Part shown: one piece after another, positions 13,918 through 28,027 of the stretch
Layout of the letters: each line of letters opens with the position of its first letter
Position numbering within the stretch: the first letter of the stretch is position 1
Source of the DNA: Erythrocercus mccallii
Taxonomy: Eukaryota > Chordata > Aves > Passeriformes > Dicruridae
Assembly: GCA_013397435.1 (NCBI GenBank)
Contig: VZRG01001337.1
Coordinates: 1-64,000, forward strand
Length of the DNA stretch: 64,000 nt
Direction: 5' to 3'
Made by a program: the position numbers and the translations under genes
The notes under the pieces: generated by a model
The model's database searches: none
Told to the model about the DNA's origin: nothing
The model's input: the letters and a program-made list of their open reading frames with translations, nothing else

Positions 13918-15604
13918 AAGTTAATTTGAAACATGAAGTAGCCCCAATCTTCAGAAACTCCGTTTCCTATGAAAGGATATCTCCCAGAAGCTAATCTTCC
14001 AACATTTTTTATGGTTTGTTCCAGGCAAAATCCCAAAGAATTCGGTGGTAAGTCATCTTTTTTGACTCTAAGGTTTGTCCTCTACTGTTTCAATAGTATG
14101 GATGATCAAACTATCAGAGATGTCTGCGGAAGCACACACATTTGCTGTGGCAGAATGGCACAAGCAAGACACACAACTATGCTGCCACTGCTGTACACAG
14201 CTCAGCAGAAAAGAGTCTTAAGCAAGAGGGATTTTTCTTTGGAGATTTTATTTATCTCAGGCTGGCTTGAAGAACATTTTCTCAGAGCATATGGCTATTT
14301 TTACTCTTTTTTAAAATAGCCATTACCACAGCAATACCTCTGCAAGAAAAAATACATGGTAGGAAAAAAACACATTTGAAATTTTGTCTTCTTTAGAAAT
14401 TTAGTGTTCTCCAAAACTGATATTGATTTTTTTGGTTTTTTTAATTCTTGAGGAAGCACTGTTACACGCATTTTGACCAGTTAGAAAAACCAAGCAAGAA
14501 TGACTGCCAGATATTTGAAATGCACATCTTTTGTATTACACCAAGATGAATACTGCCATCTGCTATAAATACAGGATCTGGTAGCATTCCCATCAAAGTT
14601 AAGGGCAAATTTCCTATTGACTTTAGCAGTGCAACAGAGGGCCTTTACAGAACAGACAGAGCACCTTTTTATTTCTGGATAGAAAATACAAAAACCTGAG
14701 TACCAAAGTTTCTGATCAAAAAGAAAACAAACACACCTTATGGGCTTTTTAATAACTTTTTCCCCAATAAAAAGCATAAAGCTGGTCTGAAATTATTGTA
14801 TGTTTGAACAGAAGGCATACTTTCTTTCTAGCCAGGCATTATATCATTCAATCTCTGAACACAGAGATGTAATATAAAGTAATAAAGAGGAAATACAACA
14901 TAAAATAAGATTCAGACATATTAAATTGCTTAATGAAAACACAAGAAAAAGAGTGAGTAGAAAATATGGTTTCCTTTATTAAGAAAAATCCCCCTTCAAA
15001 AGCTTAATCAATAGTACGTTCGTATTTCCTGACTTAGTTTTTACATTTGTTTTTTTTTTTGGAAAATTAGTAAATATCTTCAATGAATATGGATTGTCAT
15101 CCTTCTGCAGCCTGGCGTGGCAGCATCCTGGATAAAATGCTCTCTGCTTATTCTGTTTCCTCTAAGATACTGACTGTTCTAAGCAGCACGTTTCACAATT
15201 TCATTTCAGATCATTCTTGTCACTGACTTCTATCCAGTAAATGTAAATACATATTTGCAAAAGTACCTGGGGAAAAGGAAATCCTGTAGGATTATGTTGC
15301 TGGTAATCTGGAGATGAGTCAAACACTTGTTAACACTTAACATTTTTATACTCTTCTACTGCAGAGCAGTAAAAATGAAACTATTGTAGAGAAATCACCA
15401 AGATTACTGTTTCCATATTCTTTGATGCTAATCCACTGTACACAGGCTACTAAATATCCAGTATATAGTGACCAGGATGGTACCCTCTGGGGATGAGGTG
15501 CTGGGGGCAGAGTGGGAAAGGTGCAGGTGGCTCTTAGCCATAGGAAGACCGTTAGAAGTTTGACCACTCCCGGATTATCCCATTTCTTCTCTACTTGTTC
15601 TATT

Positions 15605-15641
15605 ACCTGACATCACCTGACACCTGACCTGACACCTGACA
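15605..15641. repeat. Short ACCTGAC tandem cluster
   Basis: ACCTGAC recurs four to five times with 1-3 bp offsets in about 37 bp, as expected from replication slippage. CACCTG is also an E-box core, but nothing else supports a regulatory role. Confidence 0.6.
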
Positions 15642-18600
15642 AGACAGCAATCCCTACATATATGTGAGAACTGGTGTTTTGGACAGCAGATACCCAAAAA
15701 ATAAGACCAGGGCCAGCAGACAAAACAGAAAACTTGTGGAAGTTGAAGATCCTTCTGGACTGGTACCTGATTTCTATCTGGGAGTCTTCCAGCGTGGCAT
15801 CTATGCTTAGGTTATACCTACTCTTTGGCAACTGGTCCTCAGATGATTAAAAAAAAAAAGGCTTTCATGCTGACAAAAGCTTCCAATGGGTGTGTGATGT
15901 GCAAACAGCCAGATCTCTTCATTTCCCCACCCCAAACCACTGGAGATGTAAGCTCAAAACTCTCCTTCCGGATGATACCCAGGAGTGTGTCTTGAGGGAT
16001 GACTAAAAATTAGCGAACATCATCTGAGGCTCCTTTAACTGCACTTCATAAATAAGGGGCAGGGAAATAACAGTGTGCAGAGTGCAGTGTCTGGTTAGAT
16101 CTGCACCCAGGGCTGAGCAGCAGCAAGCAGGTGTGGGGGCTGGAGCCCCCCACATACTACACATGCCACACCACACCAGCTGCAGCGTTGGAGCAGCTTC
16201 TGGAGATGCTTTGCGTGATTGTGCTGCTGTGAGGGAAGTCACAGAAGGGAGACAGATAGAGAGTAAAACACCACAGAGTATAGAAGTAATGTTATTTACA
16301 TATCTGAGTTAAATCTGGCTAGTTTCTAGCGTATCACTATAGGCAGTGTGCACATATCACCTGGAGCATCATCTCCTTCCTTTATAAACCCATGGTGATG
16401 GTTTATAAACAGAAATGCGGTCAAGCTAGAAATAAGCTGTCATACAAAATGCTGACATCTCTAAATACCAAGAGTATCTGAGAGAAATTTTTCTCATTAA
16501 AAGTATTGCATCTGTTTTTCTCAGAGGAAGTAGAAATCACAAGGAAAATCAACATTACATTACGTAATCTTTCTCATTTTCATTTCCCTCAGCATGGGGC
16601 TGAAATAGCTCTGCTCCTTTGCACCGAGCACCATGACAACCAACAGACCCACCCTGTATCTGCACTGCCATTCAGCTTATTACCTCAGGAAAAATGTACA
16701 CACCAAATGCTCAAACTCTTTTTAAACCTATTAAATATAAATAACTAATATGACTTGACCTAGATAGCTGAATGTAATGTACCATAACATGTCAATATAA
16801 AAAAAAGACCTGTAGTGAAAATGCCTTTATAAACATCATGGAGAGAAGTAAAGTTGCTGCAATGAGTTCATCAGTTGTATTATAGGAGAAGTTTTCCTTA
16901 AACTAAATGTTTTCAATACCAAAACCAGAAGCATAGCATTCAAGAACTTAGATACTAATTGTACACTATAAATACAAATTTCCATGAACAGTGTAGTTAA
17001 AGCATTTCATACATATGTGCTTTTATAAATTATATACACCATAAATCTGGATAATTAATATCCCCAGAGAAAAAGTGTATTCTAAGTTACCCTTACAGAT
17101 CTAGTTTTTGCACCTAATTGGAACCTAAAACTCAGAGGTAAAATACCACCACTTTTAGGAGTATTTGTCATCAAAACAAGCTGTAGTTACATACACAAAC
17201 ACAAATAAGCAGAATAAATATGTATTGTTCCTTGCCACTAGCCATTACACAAACATCACTTATGAATAGATGTATTCAACTCAATCATCAGTCTTGTGTT
17301 TCCCTTTCATCTTATAGTTTATCAATATGCTAGAAATCCTATGTGATACCAAACGTCCAGTTTGCATTTGATGTGCAAATACCAACAATATATCCAGTTT
17401 TACTTCTTGTCCTTATAAATTATGTTACAATTTTCACAGACAGTTTATTTAAATGTCCTAATGTTTTCCTAGGAAGTGCCATCATTCTGGCAGCTGGCCT
17501 TTGCAACAGAATGTAAGATTCTCATCTGAAAAATTACAAAGAGCTGTTAAGATCAAGCTCACACTCTTCAGCTGATGCAAGGTATGCATCTAATTAGCAC
17601 ATCTTTACCTCTGCCAAATTTAAATGACTACATCTCTTGTTGATACAGAGAAAATGCCTAGCACTTGCACCCTTAACATATAACTGCTTTAAACATGAAG
17701 GGCTTGGAATTGTCTGGCTGACCTCAACTTTATTCAGTTTCATTCTCATGTTCTCTAAACAGTATTTACCCATTCTCCTGCAGCTTTCTCCTCAAACATT
17801 TTTTCAGTCTTCTTCCCCTGTATCACTGAATTCCCAAAGCCTTTATTTTGTATTTGATTTGATTTTTGTCCCTTAAATGTCTCTCTAAATACTTAATTGC
17901 TTTTTCAGTTTCCCAGATAACATCCAGAGATGTTCAAACATTAATGGCTTTGCTTCCAGCTACTGACCAGCCATATAAATCTGTTCACACACCACAACTC
18001 TCTCCATGAAAATTGGATTCAAGTCTGTCCTAAACTTCAATGCAAAATCTGTTTGAAATCTGCTGATTTAAACCAGTGTGCCACAAAAAACCACAGTTGT
18101 CAATGCAAACCACCCACCTTCATGACCCTAATGTTTTGACATATTTGAATCTGTCAGGAAGTGCAAAACAAATGAATTTCATTTGTAGCTGGGAGACAAA
18201 TAAAACTCTTTTGGGTGGAGCTTGCCCCATAAACTAATCCCATTAGATTCAGCATTGCCTTTCATCTGGTACCACATCCATTCATCTTTTGCTTAGAAAC
18301 AGGAAGAGGAGGCTGCTGCTTCTGCCATCCTTGATTCAGACCACATGAGCCCCAGCTCAAAGAGGCACAAGTTGGCTTGAGGCTGGAATTTGGTCCACAG
18401 GAGCTGACAAAATCACTTTTTTCTCTGCTTGAGACCTAACTACTCTCATAGAAGTGCAGCAGAAAGAAGGACTTCAGGAAAAATAACTAAACTGCTTGTA
18501 CATGTTGTCCTCTGCAATGTTCTACAATCTAATGTGTTCTTATTTCTCTTCTTCCTGACAGTCTAAGTGGGGAAAAAAAAGAAACATTTAGCTAACATGT

Positions 18601-21600
18601 GAGGTTATCCCAATGATTTATTATGGGACATTTTTGTTTGTTTACAGCAGATGCAAGAGAATGCTTTTCACTAAGGTATCACCTCGGTATGATTTCCAAC
18701 AGAAAATATATTAACTGTAATTAAGTATGAAGACTACTAGGTACGCAGAGCTGTGCTATAGAAATGTATTGTTTTCTGATCAACTCCTGCATGCTACTCC
18801 ATATTTTTAAAGTTTAAATGAGCATCTGAAAGAGAAAACTGATGGCACAAGACTGAGAGGAAAAATATGAAAAAAAAAGTATCAATCCCTGTTGAAGATA
18901 TTTCTAAACAGAAAGATAACCAGAGAAATCAAGCCCCATATATGACTCAGAATTAATTGCACTTGACTATTTATGAAATATATGTGCATTTCTATGAGCA
19001 TGAAGAGAAGAGTGTTCTCAGCAAGGGAGGAAGACTTACTGAATGACATACAAGCACCATCTGCCATAGCCTTTGGGGACCCAAACCAAACATATCATTG
19101 CTCATATAAGAAGAAGGTAAATACAGTGGAAAATGTATAAAATTTGACAAACTACAGGGCTATGGTCTGACACTGCTCTGACACAGAGGATAATAAGTAA
19201 AAGTAGAAGAGAAGAGTAAGTGATGTCAGTGGTAGAGAAATCAGCTGAAGTACAAGCAGAAACAAGCAGAAGTACATAGTTCTGGGAATTTCTTATTTTG
19301 AAACAAACAGTGAACTGGTTTTGCTGAACCAGTGGCTATCAGCTCTGGAGTAGTCTCCTTTACAGGCAGGCAATATTTCTGAGCTGGGTTTCAACTGAGG
19401 GTCTCGGCAAAATCCAGTGTGGATAACATAAGTGGATCCATTCTGGATGTGGAAGCACAGGTATACACATGCCACCCAAATTTCCCAAATCTTTCAGACT
19501 CAGGTGTGTTGTCCTGTTCTTTTACAATTCTTTTTAGCCTTCTAATATGTTTACATACTTAGAATCAGAGTTTCACCATTTCCCATGGATTCTTCATAAA
19601 CAGCTTTCTATTGTTGACATTCCTTCGTGTAGGAAGAGACTTTGATACACTGTAGCTTTGACCAGATCTCCTCCTAGGCGACATAGGTGGACATTGTAGG
19701 AATCCAATGTGTGCCATGTTTGCATTTCAAACACTGATCATATGTATCTGCCCCCTTCTTCAGTGAATGCAACCTACAGGAAAACAACATACCAACAGAG
19801 TGGTGCTCTTGCATTACAACACGCTAGTGGTTAGGGCTTGATAGGGCTTCTCTGCCTCTTACCTTCTACAAAGTCTTGAGTCTATCAGTGGGAAACCCTG
19901 TTTGGGGTTAAAAAGAGGTGAAAAGGAGTCTTGGTATGATACTTGCTATATACAATATATGTGTGAGAAAGAAAAGAGAGTCAATTTCTACTGCATTTAA
20001 GGGTAAAGACTTTGGCATCTTTAATTTTCTTCCTCCCTCTATCACCTCTATAAAAGCAAGGCTGCTTTTAAATGTGTTATTTTTTGTATTGTTTTTTCTT
20101 CATTTTTCCGTGCACTATTCCTCTGTCATTCTCTCTGTCACAAATATCAATAGATACTAATACCATTACATGAGCAGGGTGTAGCTTTGCAACAACTTCT
20201 GGGCACATAGACACACAGTTTATAATTTGTCATATTTCTTTGACCAACTCTTTTCCCCTTTGCTCTCTTACATGCTTCCCAGGGCCTCATGCTAAGACCA
20301 GACAGTGCTGAGACGCCATAATGTACATCTTTGTTTTACATGAATCAAGTGATCAGGAAAAATTTTCTGTCCATATGAATATAAAATCACCTTTACTAAG
20401 TATTACATTCACTTGTACAAGGCCTAGGAATAACAGAACTTGCTCCTTTATTTGTGAGACAGATATATGTAACAACATTTCTACTGAAAATTCAACAACT
20501 AAACTGTGCCAGTTTACTGTGACTTACTGTGACAGTAAGTTTTGCCACATGGAAAATGGACCCCTCTTGTTTCGTGGTATCTTTTCAGATTGCACTTCAT
20601 ATGCATTGCATTACAGGAAAGTTATGTTGCAAAAATATTGTGATACTCCCTTTTATAGCTGTATTATGAAATAGTGCAAAAGTAAAGTGAAATGCTTTTT
20701 CAGTACACCACCAAGACTGTATTGCACTTCAAGAGAATAAATAGTCCAGACTGACACAGCATTCAAAAATCATTCCTCTGAACAGTCATGGGTTTTATTT
20801 AGACATTCAGAGCAAGGAATATCCTGCTCTAAGAGATATGGCTACTACTAGTTACTGGGAAAGAAGTCTTCTATGAATGGTTTTTAAGACAGTTTTATGT
20901 GTGTCCAACATATCATTGACCTGATTTGCCATAAGTACATTGCTGTTTCAACTACCTTGAAAACAGTAACAAAACCCAACAGCACAATCAGTAAGTCATA
21001 AAGATACAGACACATTACTGCCTCATAAGTAGCTCAAGGCTGAAATTTCTATTAGAAGAGAAAATAATTAATGCACTAGATTGGAGTTGCTCATTTTAGT
21101 GCTGCCTAACCCATCACAAATAATAAAAAAATTCTGTTGTGATTTTGAAATCACTACACATTTTAAGTGAATGAAACAGGTGATGAAACATTATAAGGAA
21201 AAAGAGATGCAGGCACATTTTTTTAATATGATAGGAGAGTATTTGTACCATGTCATTATCATTTGAGAGGGAAAGAGAGATGTGTATCTGACGCATCAGA
21301 TTTGATAAGGAGGAGAGAGGTGATTCTTCCTTCAGTGAATAGAAAACATAGACATATACAGATTTTTCTTAACCTACATCTACAAATGTACTAAATGTCT
21401 TCTCCTAGTAGCTGGCAATGCAGTTTATAAGCTTCACTTTGGAGAGAGCAAATCTAATAGCCCCAGTAAATGTTCAGGAATTTTGTAATACTGACGACAA
21501 AATGTTGTCATACTACCAACACAAATAAAGACACAGATACAGAGCAGATGTCCAAGTGGGAAAGACTCAAGATTTAATTTTCACTTCAGTGTACATACAG

Positions 21601-24600
21601 TTTTAGAAATGAGACCAGATTGGATGATGGGGTTCAACCTCTTGAATCACACTGGTCAAAGCTACAGTCCATCCATGTCTCCTCCTACGAGAAGGAATGT
21701 CAACAATTGTAGTTGTTTATGAAAAATGAGAATCTAACTCCAAGTATGTAAACATTTCAGAAGGCTAAGAAGAATTGGAAAAGAACAAAGCGATACAATG
21801 TATCGTGACAAATGTGACTTAGAGGCACAGCAGCATGGCAGATACACTATGTACACAGCTTCTGGCATATGCAGGTGCCAAAGAGGAGAAGTAGCAAGAA
21901 ATCCTTTCCCATTAGCTCATTCACATCATTCCCATTTCCTCAAAGACAGGATAAGCATATACACCAGCTCCTACAATGCAGGGAAACAAAAAAGGTCCAT
22001 TAGCTGTAGCAGTAATGGGAGACACTATTTTTCTTGCCTTCAGAATTTGGAAGAGCTGTCTTGCAACTGAGGTCAAGATCGCAGGTGAGGTTAATACGAG
22101 TCTCCAACTGTTAAGGACTGAAGACTGGAAAATGGAGAAGAATTTTCTCATACTCTTTCAGAATAAAATTCACCTGTGAAGCCTTTAGAGACTCGAATGC
22201 TTCATTTCTTCAATACGGCTAGAAGTATTTAATCTTGTTTCTACAGAATGAAGAGGAACAGGTAGAGGCAACATATACAGATCCCTTACATCTAAAGTTA
22301 TTTAGAACAGATGAATTTGAAGTTTCCTTATTCATCCTCAGATGAGTTGTCTAAGGAGTTCAATATTCACAGTTATGTATTTTTAAGCAAAACTCTTAAA
22401 ATCATATCAGTAGCATACATGCTGATGGGTGTTTTATGTTCTGTTTATATAAAAGCCCATTCAAGTAACTCTGTTTCAGCCTTTGGGGATGGCAAGAAGG
22501 GAGGCTTTACTTGATGAACTGCACAGAGTTACCACTGAGGAGTCCCTGCACACATCTCTAGCAATATAATTTTCATGTTCTGCTGCCAGCAGACAGCAGC
22601 ATGGTCATTAGAGAGTACAAGAAAGAGTTTTCCAAAGCTTAATAGGCTTCTGCCTTCTACATCTATCAGTACCTTGCCTGTAAGTTTTGTACTTGACTAT
22701 GGACCCATCAGTATGGGTTTGATCTACTTTAGATTTTCTAGTTTTTCCCACCTCTCATGTCCAAAGAGGATTCTCTCAAAGTCCTATCCTGTACAGCATC
22801 ACCTGAAGTCCAAAATTCAAAGAATTTTCAGCTGGTGCTTAATTTCTCCATTTTACTTTCCCCATCCAGAACCTTCCTTCCCACTAGGCAAGGATAACAA
22901 GTCCATCATCATGCATATGTATTATTCTCAGCTGAATCCTGTATTTTGCATTCAGACTATGGTAAATAAAAGGTATGGCCTAAAGAGGATTCTGCTTTGG
23001 TTCTTATTTGCTTGTAAAGCAGAGAAGAAAGAAAGAGATGATTCTTCTCTTTTTGTAAGAGATGGGTAGCCAAAGAAATAATTTAGTTTGGAAATTCTAT
23101 ATCTATCCGGTATCTTTTCTAAAACAGACTGTTCTGCAATACACTCATGTAACCCAATTATATGATTGGTTTTATCTTTTTATGTGCATTTCTTTCTTCC
23201 CAGTGGCAAACTAATCATTGGACTGTGCACTTGTGCAAAGCAACCTCTTGCTTCAAATTCTACTTGAGAGTTTTACCAAATTATAGCTGTATTTTAATAA
23301 GCCCATGATCCAACAGACAACAAAGTAAAACAGGAAAAGCTCTGCTAGAGCCAGACTCTCTCTGGGCTTTTCAGCTGTTTCTGTACGTAAAATGATTAGT
23401 ACATGTTTACATATTCATGCACGGGGGAGAACAAGTTCAGATTTAACTGTCAATATGTATATGTGCATACCACAGTTCTCAATTTGTTGTTATTAAAAAA
23501 CTAATAAACAAGGCTTTGCGAATTTACTTTTCATTAGAAAAGCTCAATATACACAAGTCCTGGCTTTCTCCTCATCTGTTCTCAGCAAGTAACCTCAACA
23601 TAACTTATTCTACCTAGTGAAAATTTTCACTGTTTATCAGTTTAAAATTGATCCCTCTTTTCTTGTTTACTGTTGCAATAATGGGTCTACAGTTAAAAGA
23701 AAAGAGGTTTATTCTCATAAATAAAAGAAACACAGTCATATTCACATTAATATATTTCCCTGGTATTGTAGAGTTATAAAAATGGAGAAAGGGGGAGGGG
23801 GTTGTCACTGTGCAAATTTCTGTTAAACAGATGAAACAAGTCCATGAAGTGTGGCTTCCCAGTTCTGGCAGCTTCTGCCTGCCTTTATTCCACTTATATT
23901 TTACTGAGTAAAATTGTCTTCTACTATGCCTCTCTGTCTTGGTAAAGTAATATCCTAAAGTAATATCCTGCTGGTCAAAACATTATGTATTGCTGAAGTC
24001 ATTGGTATCTCAAGGTGTTCAACATCTTGTTTAGGCTCTGATCCAAAATATACTGAGATAACTGATGCATTCATCTCACCAGAGTACATTTCACATCACA
24101 ATCACCCAGGCAGGCCCTTTTTCCACCAGGTATTCTGTAATGCTCTACACCATTTGCACTGAACTCAATTGTTCAGAAATCGTAGTGTTGACACGGGGCT
24201 AGGAAATTCCCTTATACCCAAGGAGTGCACAACTGCATACTGCTGGGTAAGACCACGCACACTTAAAGATGACTCTTCCAGCAATATCAAGGGGAGCTGG
24301 AATGGTTCCTTTGATCGGCATACCCTGGCCCACAAAATCAAGAGTATCTGTAAGCTGCTAAAGTTGAAATCTTCAGAGGAAAAAGATTTTTATCACATGT
24401 GCCAGTACAGTCATAAAAAATTTTCACCTACTCAAGCGAGTTCCTTTGCCAAAAATATCTCTTCTATTCTTTGTGGACTTTTCTAAATATCTGGCTTATC
24501 TAAATTCACCACATATAAAAAAAGCAAAGCAAATTAAAGAATTGCATTAGAAAGGATAGTCCCATCCTCATAAGCATTGATGCTTATTTTATGGGAGTCC

Positions 24601-24754
24601 AGTAGAGGTTGTATGAGAGACAGTGACTTCTTTTTACAATTTTATCCCTCCATTTTCTCCCTTTTCAGGAGCGACATAGTCTTAGAGGAAAAAGGCTGGA
24701 GTTGGAGTAGCTCTAGGGAGCCTGGCTCATCCCCTGGGCGGCAGTGCATGATGT

Positions 24755-24817
24755 AGAACGGTCAAAAGCAGATACAGAACATTCAAAAGCAGATATAGAA
24801 TGTTCAAAAGCAATTAA
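24755..24817. repeat. 21-bp tandem repeat, three units
   Basis: Three contiguous 21-bp units (24,755-24,775, 24,776-24,796 and 24,797-24,817) share the core TCAAAAGCA. Units 1 and 2 are nearly identical. Unit 3 has diverged at its end. It is a minisatellite-like expansion with no open frame of note. Confidence 0.85.
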
Positions 24818-26960
24818 ACAAGCAACTTGTCTCTAATGATGCCCAGAACCTTGGGGACAGGCAGTTCCACATAGACGTGTTGATCTAGTAAAATACTTGT
24901 CTTCTGCTCCATCTATGTAATATTTTCTTAATTGTGAAAAACAATAGGGCTGGGTGGAGCTTACTGCCTTACCCATTGGGAACTCCTGACTATTGAATGC
25001 CTAATATTACAACCCTAACACTGTGTGGAAAAGGGGTTTGATACTTAAAAAGTTTTCCCAAAGGTATTTGATTAAGTAGCTCAGTCTCTTGCCTAGTCAA
25101 CACAGCTCCTTCACTTTACTACAGAGCAGGCATTAGGTTGCACTTTCAAGCAGTATTTTCCCATTTAAATTATCTGTCTACATTAAGGTAACAAATAAAT
25201 ACATGTGGCCTTTTACATCATTGGTTTGGCCTTGCAAGTGCAAGTTGGTACCTGGCCTCAACTCTCACTGAGATCACCTGAGCTGAAGATCTCCAGCATC
25301 TATCTTACAACATATCTTGCAAATCATGCTTAGAGCTTTCATACAACCCTTCTCCTCCTTTGTTGCCTACATCCTCTGACCCATCTGTTTTTAAAGTGAT
25401 ATCTCTGAGGGGAAGTAAAGGTTTGCTGTTACATCTTGCTTCTGCCCAACTGCCACTTTACTGCATTACTTCTATTTCGCTCCATTCTCCAGCAGTCCAT
25501 AGAAGTTAGCTAAAAAAGGAAACTCCTCTCTACAGTCCAGGTGGTTGGCACTGGTTTTAGTTCCCTTTCCCATATCTTAGGATTTAATAATCAAATTTCT
25601 ACAGATCTATCCAACAGAATTTGATTCCCAAACATCGAAGCTTTCTTTTTTTTTTGAAAAATCAAGTGCATTTTATATTTACTTTTATATTATTTTGGTA
25701 TAATACCTTTTCATTCGAATAATCTTTATTTAATTTTCTGCATTATATATATTCTTTTGTTCCCATCACCCAAGAAGCCGTTTAATGGTTAGCTACAAAT
25801 TAGCATTTGTTTGATCTCAGGTGTCTTTCTGCCTAAAGAATTAGTGGTGCTTTTGGTAATATATACTCCAAAGGTATATTGTTTTGAACAAGTCTTTTGA
25901 CCTACTTGTTTCCATAATGTTTGAGGCTTCTGTCAATGTGATTTCTCTTTATCATTTTTCTTCCCTTGCCTTTACCAGAGGCTGATTTTCTTCTAACAAT
26001 CTATTTCAATTCAGTAAAACTCCCTTTATTTTTTAATTTTCTTAGATTATTAAAGTCCCCAGATTCCAAAAACATTAATTTTACATTTTGTCAAACAGAA
26101 GGAAGTTCAGTAGATTCAAACAGAACCAGACTGCATAATCTTACCTATGTAATGTTCTTTTTCTTTCACTTTGAAAAATTCAGCAACTGTAGATGAAATT
26201 CTTGTTCCTGAGACAGGCTGAAATGAAAATTAGAGTAAGCCTTATTTCATTAGATATAAAATACAAAACTTTTTGTCACTTGAAAAAAAAATCGTATCGC
26301 ATTATATAAGTAACATGCAGACAGTCCTGATCCATCTAGTAAGCATTTTATTTTACAAAGACCCCAATCTTGCAATCCAATCTGAACAGAAGAGCCCTTT
26401 CACTTCCACTGAAAGCCAGTCCATCTATTAGGCACTAGGCTTATAGAAGTGTTCTGGCACTTTAAAATGCAGACAGGTTCATAACAAAATCTTTAAAAAA
26501 TGTACAGAAAATGAATTCTCACTCCAGCTCAGTTCTGTGTCTATAACATAACCCATTATATTTTAGATGAAACAGGACAAAAAAAATTGAAACATAATTT
26601 TGGTTTACATTAAAAAAGCAACAAAAATTGAAATTTCTCTCCCATGGAACATGAAAAGGATAATTCAGAGAATGTTCAGGACATTTGTTTTAAAGACCTT
26701 TGAATTTGGGAGAAAAAAATTCATCTCTCTGAACTCTGTCATGTGTTCAGAGATGTGGTGGCTACTGCATTGTTTTCACTTCCAAATAACATCAATTGCA
26801 TGTGCTCACAAAGAGGCAAAAGGCTTCATTTCGCATCTGCACATACAATCCTTGCATCACTAGAGAACCAAGGCTGGGATTGCTAAATTCAGTTTTCTAA
26901 AAGGAGACTATTTTTTGAAAAGCAGAATAGCTTCATAGTCAATGTAACATGCTTTTAATA

Positions 26961-27114
26961 ATAGAGTCATAGAATGGCTTAGGTTGAAAAGGACCTGAAA
27001 GACCATCTAGTTCCAATTCCCCTGCCATGGGCAGAGACACCATTTACTAGGCCAGGTTACTTAGAGCTCTATCCAACCTGGCGTTGAACAATTCAGGAAC
27101 AGGAATTCACAACT
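26961..27114 (-). mobile_element. CR1 LINE 3' fragment
   Basis: The left end matches the reverse complement of a CR1 3' terminus (ATAGAGTCATAGAATGG, then a CTAGTTCCAA phrase). The similarity runs rightward for about 150 bp through the part that reads as 'ATCCAACCTGGC', then stops. This is a short 5'-truncated insertion of an avian-type non-LTR retrotransposon in antisense orientation. The right boundary is approximate. Confidence 0.85.
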
Positions 27115-27614
27115 TAATAATTATACAGTATTACAAATGCATCAAAAAGGCAATAATAAGATTTGAGTTATTACACTGAGTTTGAAGATTTGCTTTCCAA
27201 GTTATTTCTCAGAGATAACTGCATTTGTCTTCAAGAGTAACAACACTTTCAAGTTACTTTCTATAGAATATGAGAAAAATTTCACTAAGTTTTAGCCAAC
27301 ACTGGAGAAAACTCAAACTCAGAACTGGTACTTGCAATATGAATGAAAGGCTCCTTAGAATTAAAATATATTTGAATGTTTGGTTATATAGGACACCATC
27401 TATTCTAACTAGAAAGACCATAAATGGCTATGTAATGATAAATTATTAAAAATTATCACTTACCAAACACAGAAAGGTTTATGTAAATATCATAGTGACT
27501 TTTTCTTGGAAAGTATAAATGTTTAGGAAATGACTGCAAACTAAACTAACAAGTACAGACACAGAATAAGAACTCCTGAGATATCTCAAGCTAATTTTAT
27601 AAATCATTGTGTAA

Positions 27615-27694
27615 TTTACAGAGTGAGTTTATGAAGTTGCTAAATTAACATTCCAGGATCTCACTCCAGGAAATCTCCTTTCCTCTACCATTAT
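27615..27694 (+). repeat. Dispersed duplicate, copy 1
   Basis: An 80-bp sequence that recurs about 2.96 kb away at 30,579-30,655. The copies differ by one C/T change near the left, a 3-base CCA indel in the middle and one T/C change near the right end. The flanks are unrelated. The high similarity suggests a fairly recent local duplication or templated insertion, or two copies of an unfamiliar short interspersed repeat. Confidence 0.9.
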
Positions 27695-27998
27695 CCTCAG
27701 CATTAGCTCAAAGGCCTTTATCAAGACCTCTTACCCTGCAGACACAGTGCAGAGATACCAGTCGTGCAGCCGAGAACTGAGCAAGTGCAGCAGATCTTAG
27801 CTAAATCACCACCTGGATCTATAATTGGTGCCCACACTGGGCAAGGTCCGGCTTATTTCATAATTGCTTGGTATCTACACTGACATAAATAAAGAGAAAC
27901 TTCAAAATATAGAGAAAATTAAGCATCTTTATGGTATAACACTATCATGCTTTTACAATGGTTTTGAACATTTATAATTTAAAATTAAGAGTTAAGGA

Positions 27999-28027
27999 GA
28001 GAAAAGGGCAGAAACTGCCCTTTTCTC
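27999..28027. repeat. Perfect 13-bp hairpin with 3-nt loop
   Basis: GAGAAAAGGGCAG (27,999-28,011), loop AAA, then the exact reverse complement (28,015-28,027). The stem is GC-balanced and perfect. Only a few T residues occur within the 3' arm, and no gene is nearby. It could extrude as a cruciform or fold in RNA. Confidence 0.9.

Larger units (their letters stand above)
8988..26960. other. Gene-free stretch with no transposon recognised
   Basis: Eighteen kilobases of AT-rich DNA in which I recognise no coding exon. A 164-codon ATG-initiated frame (22,575-23,069, +) is the longest on the left side. Its product is a compositionally mixed, unrecognised sequence with no domain or flanking splice pattern I can support. 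Small features inside are listed separately: GTTAACT repeats, an ACCTGAC repeat, a hairpin and a 21-bp tandem. Confidence 0.65.

Noticed and set aside
21606..21700. Sequence faintly like the CR1 'ACCAGGTTGGATGG' region
   Set aside because: The similarity is limited to about a dozen bases, so it is treated as chance.
22575..23069. 164-codon ATG-initiated frame, + strand
   Set aside because: The longest frame in the left 38 kb, but the product shows no recognisable domain and no splice context or promoter. A frame this long is not surprising by chance in this much non-coding DNA.
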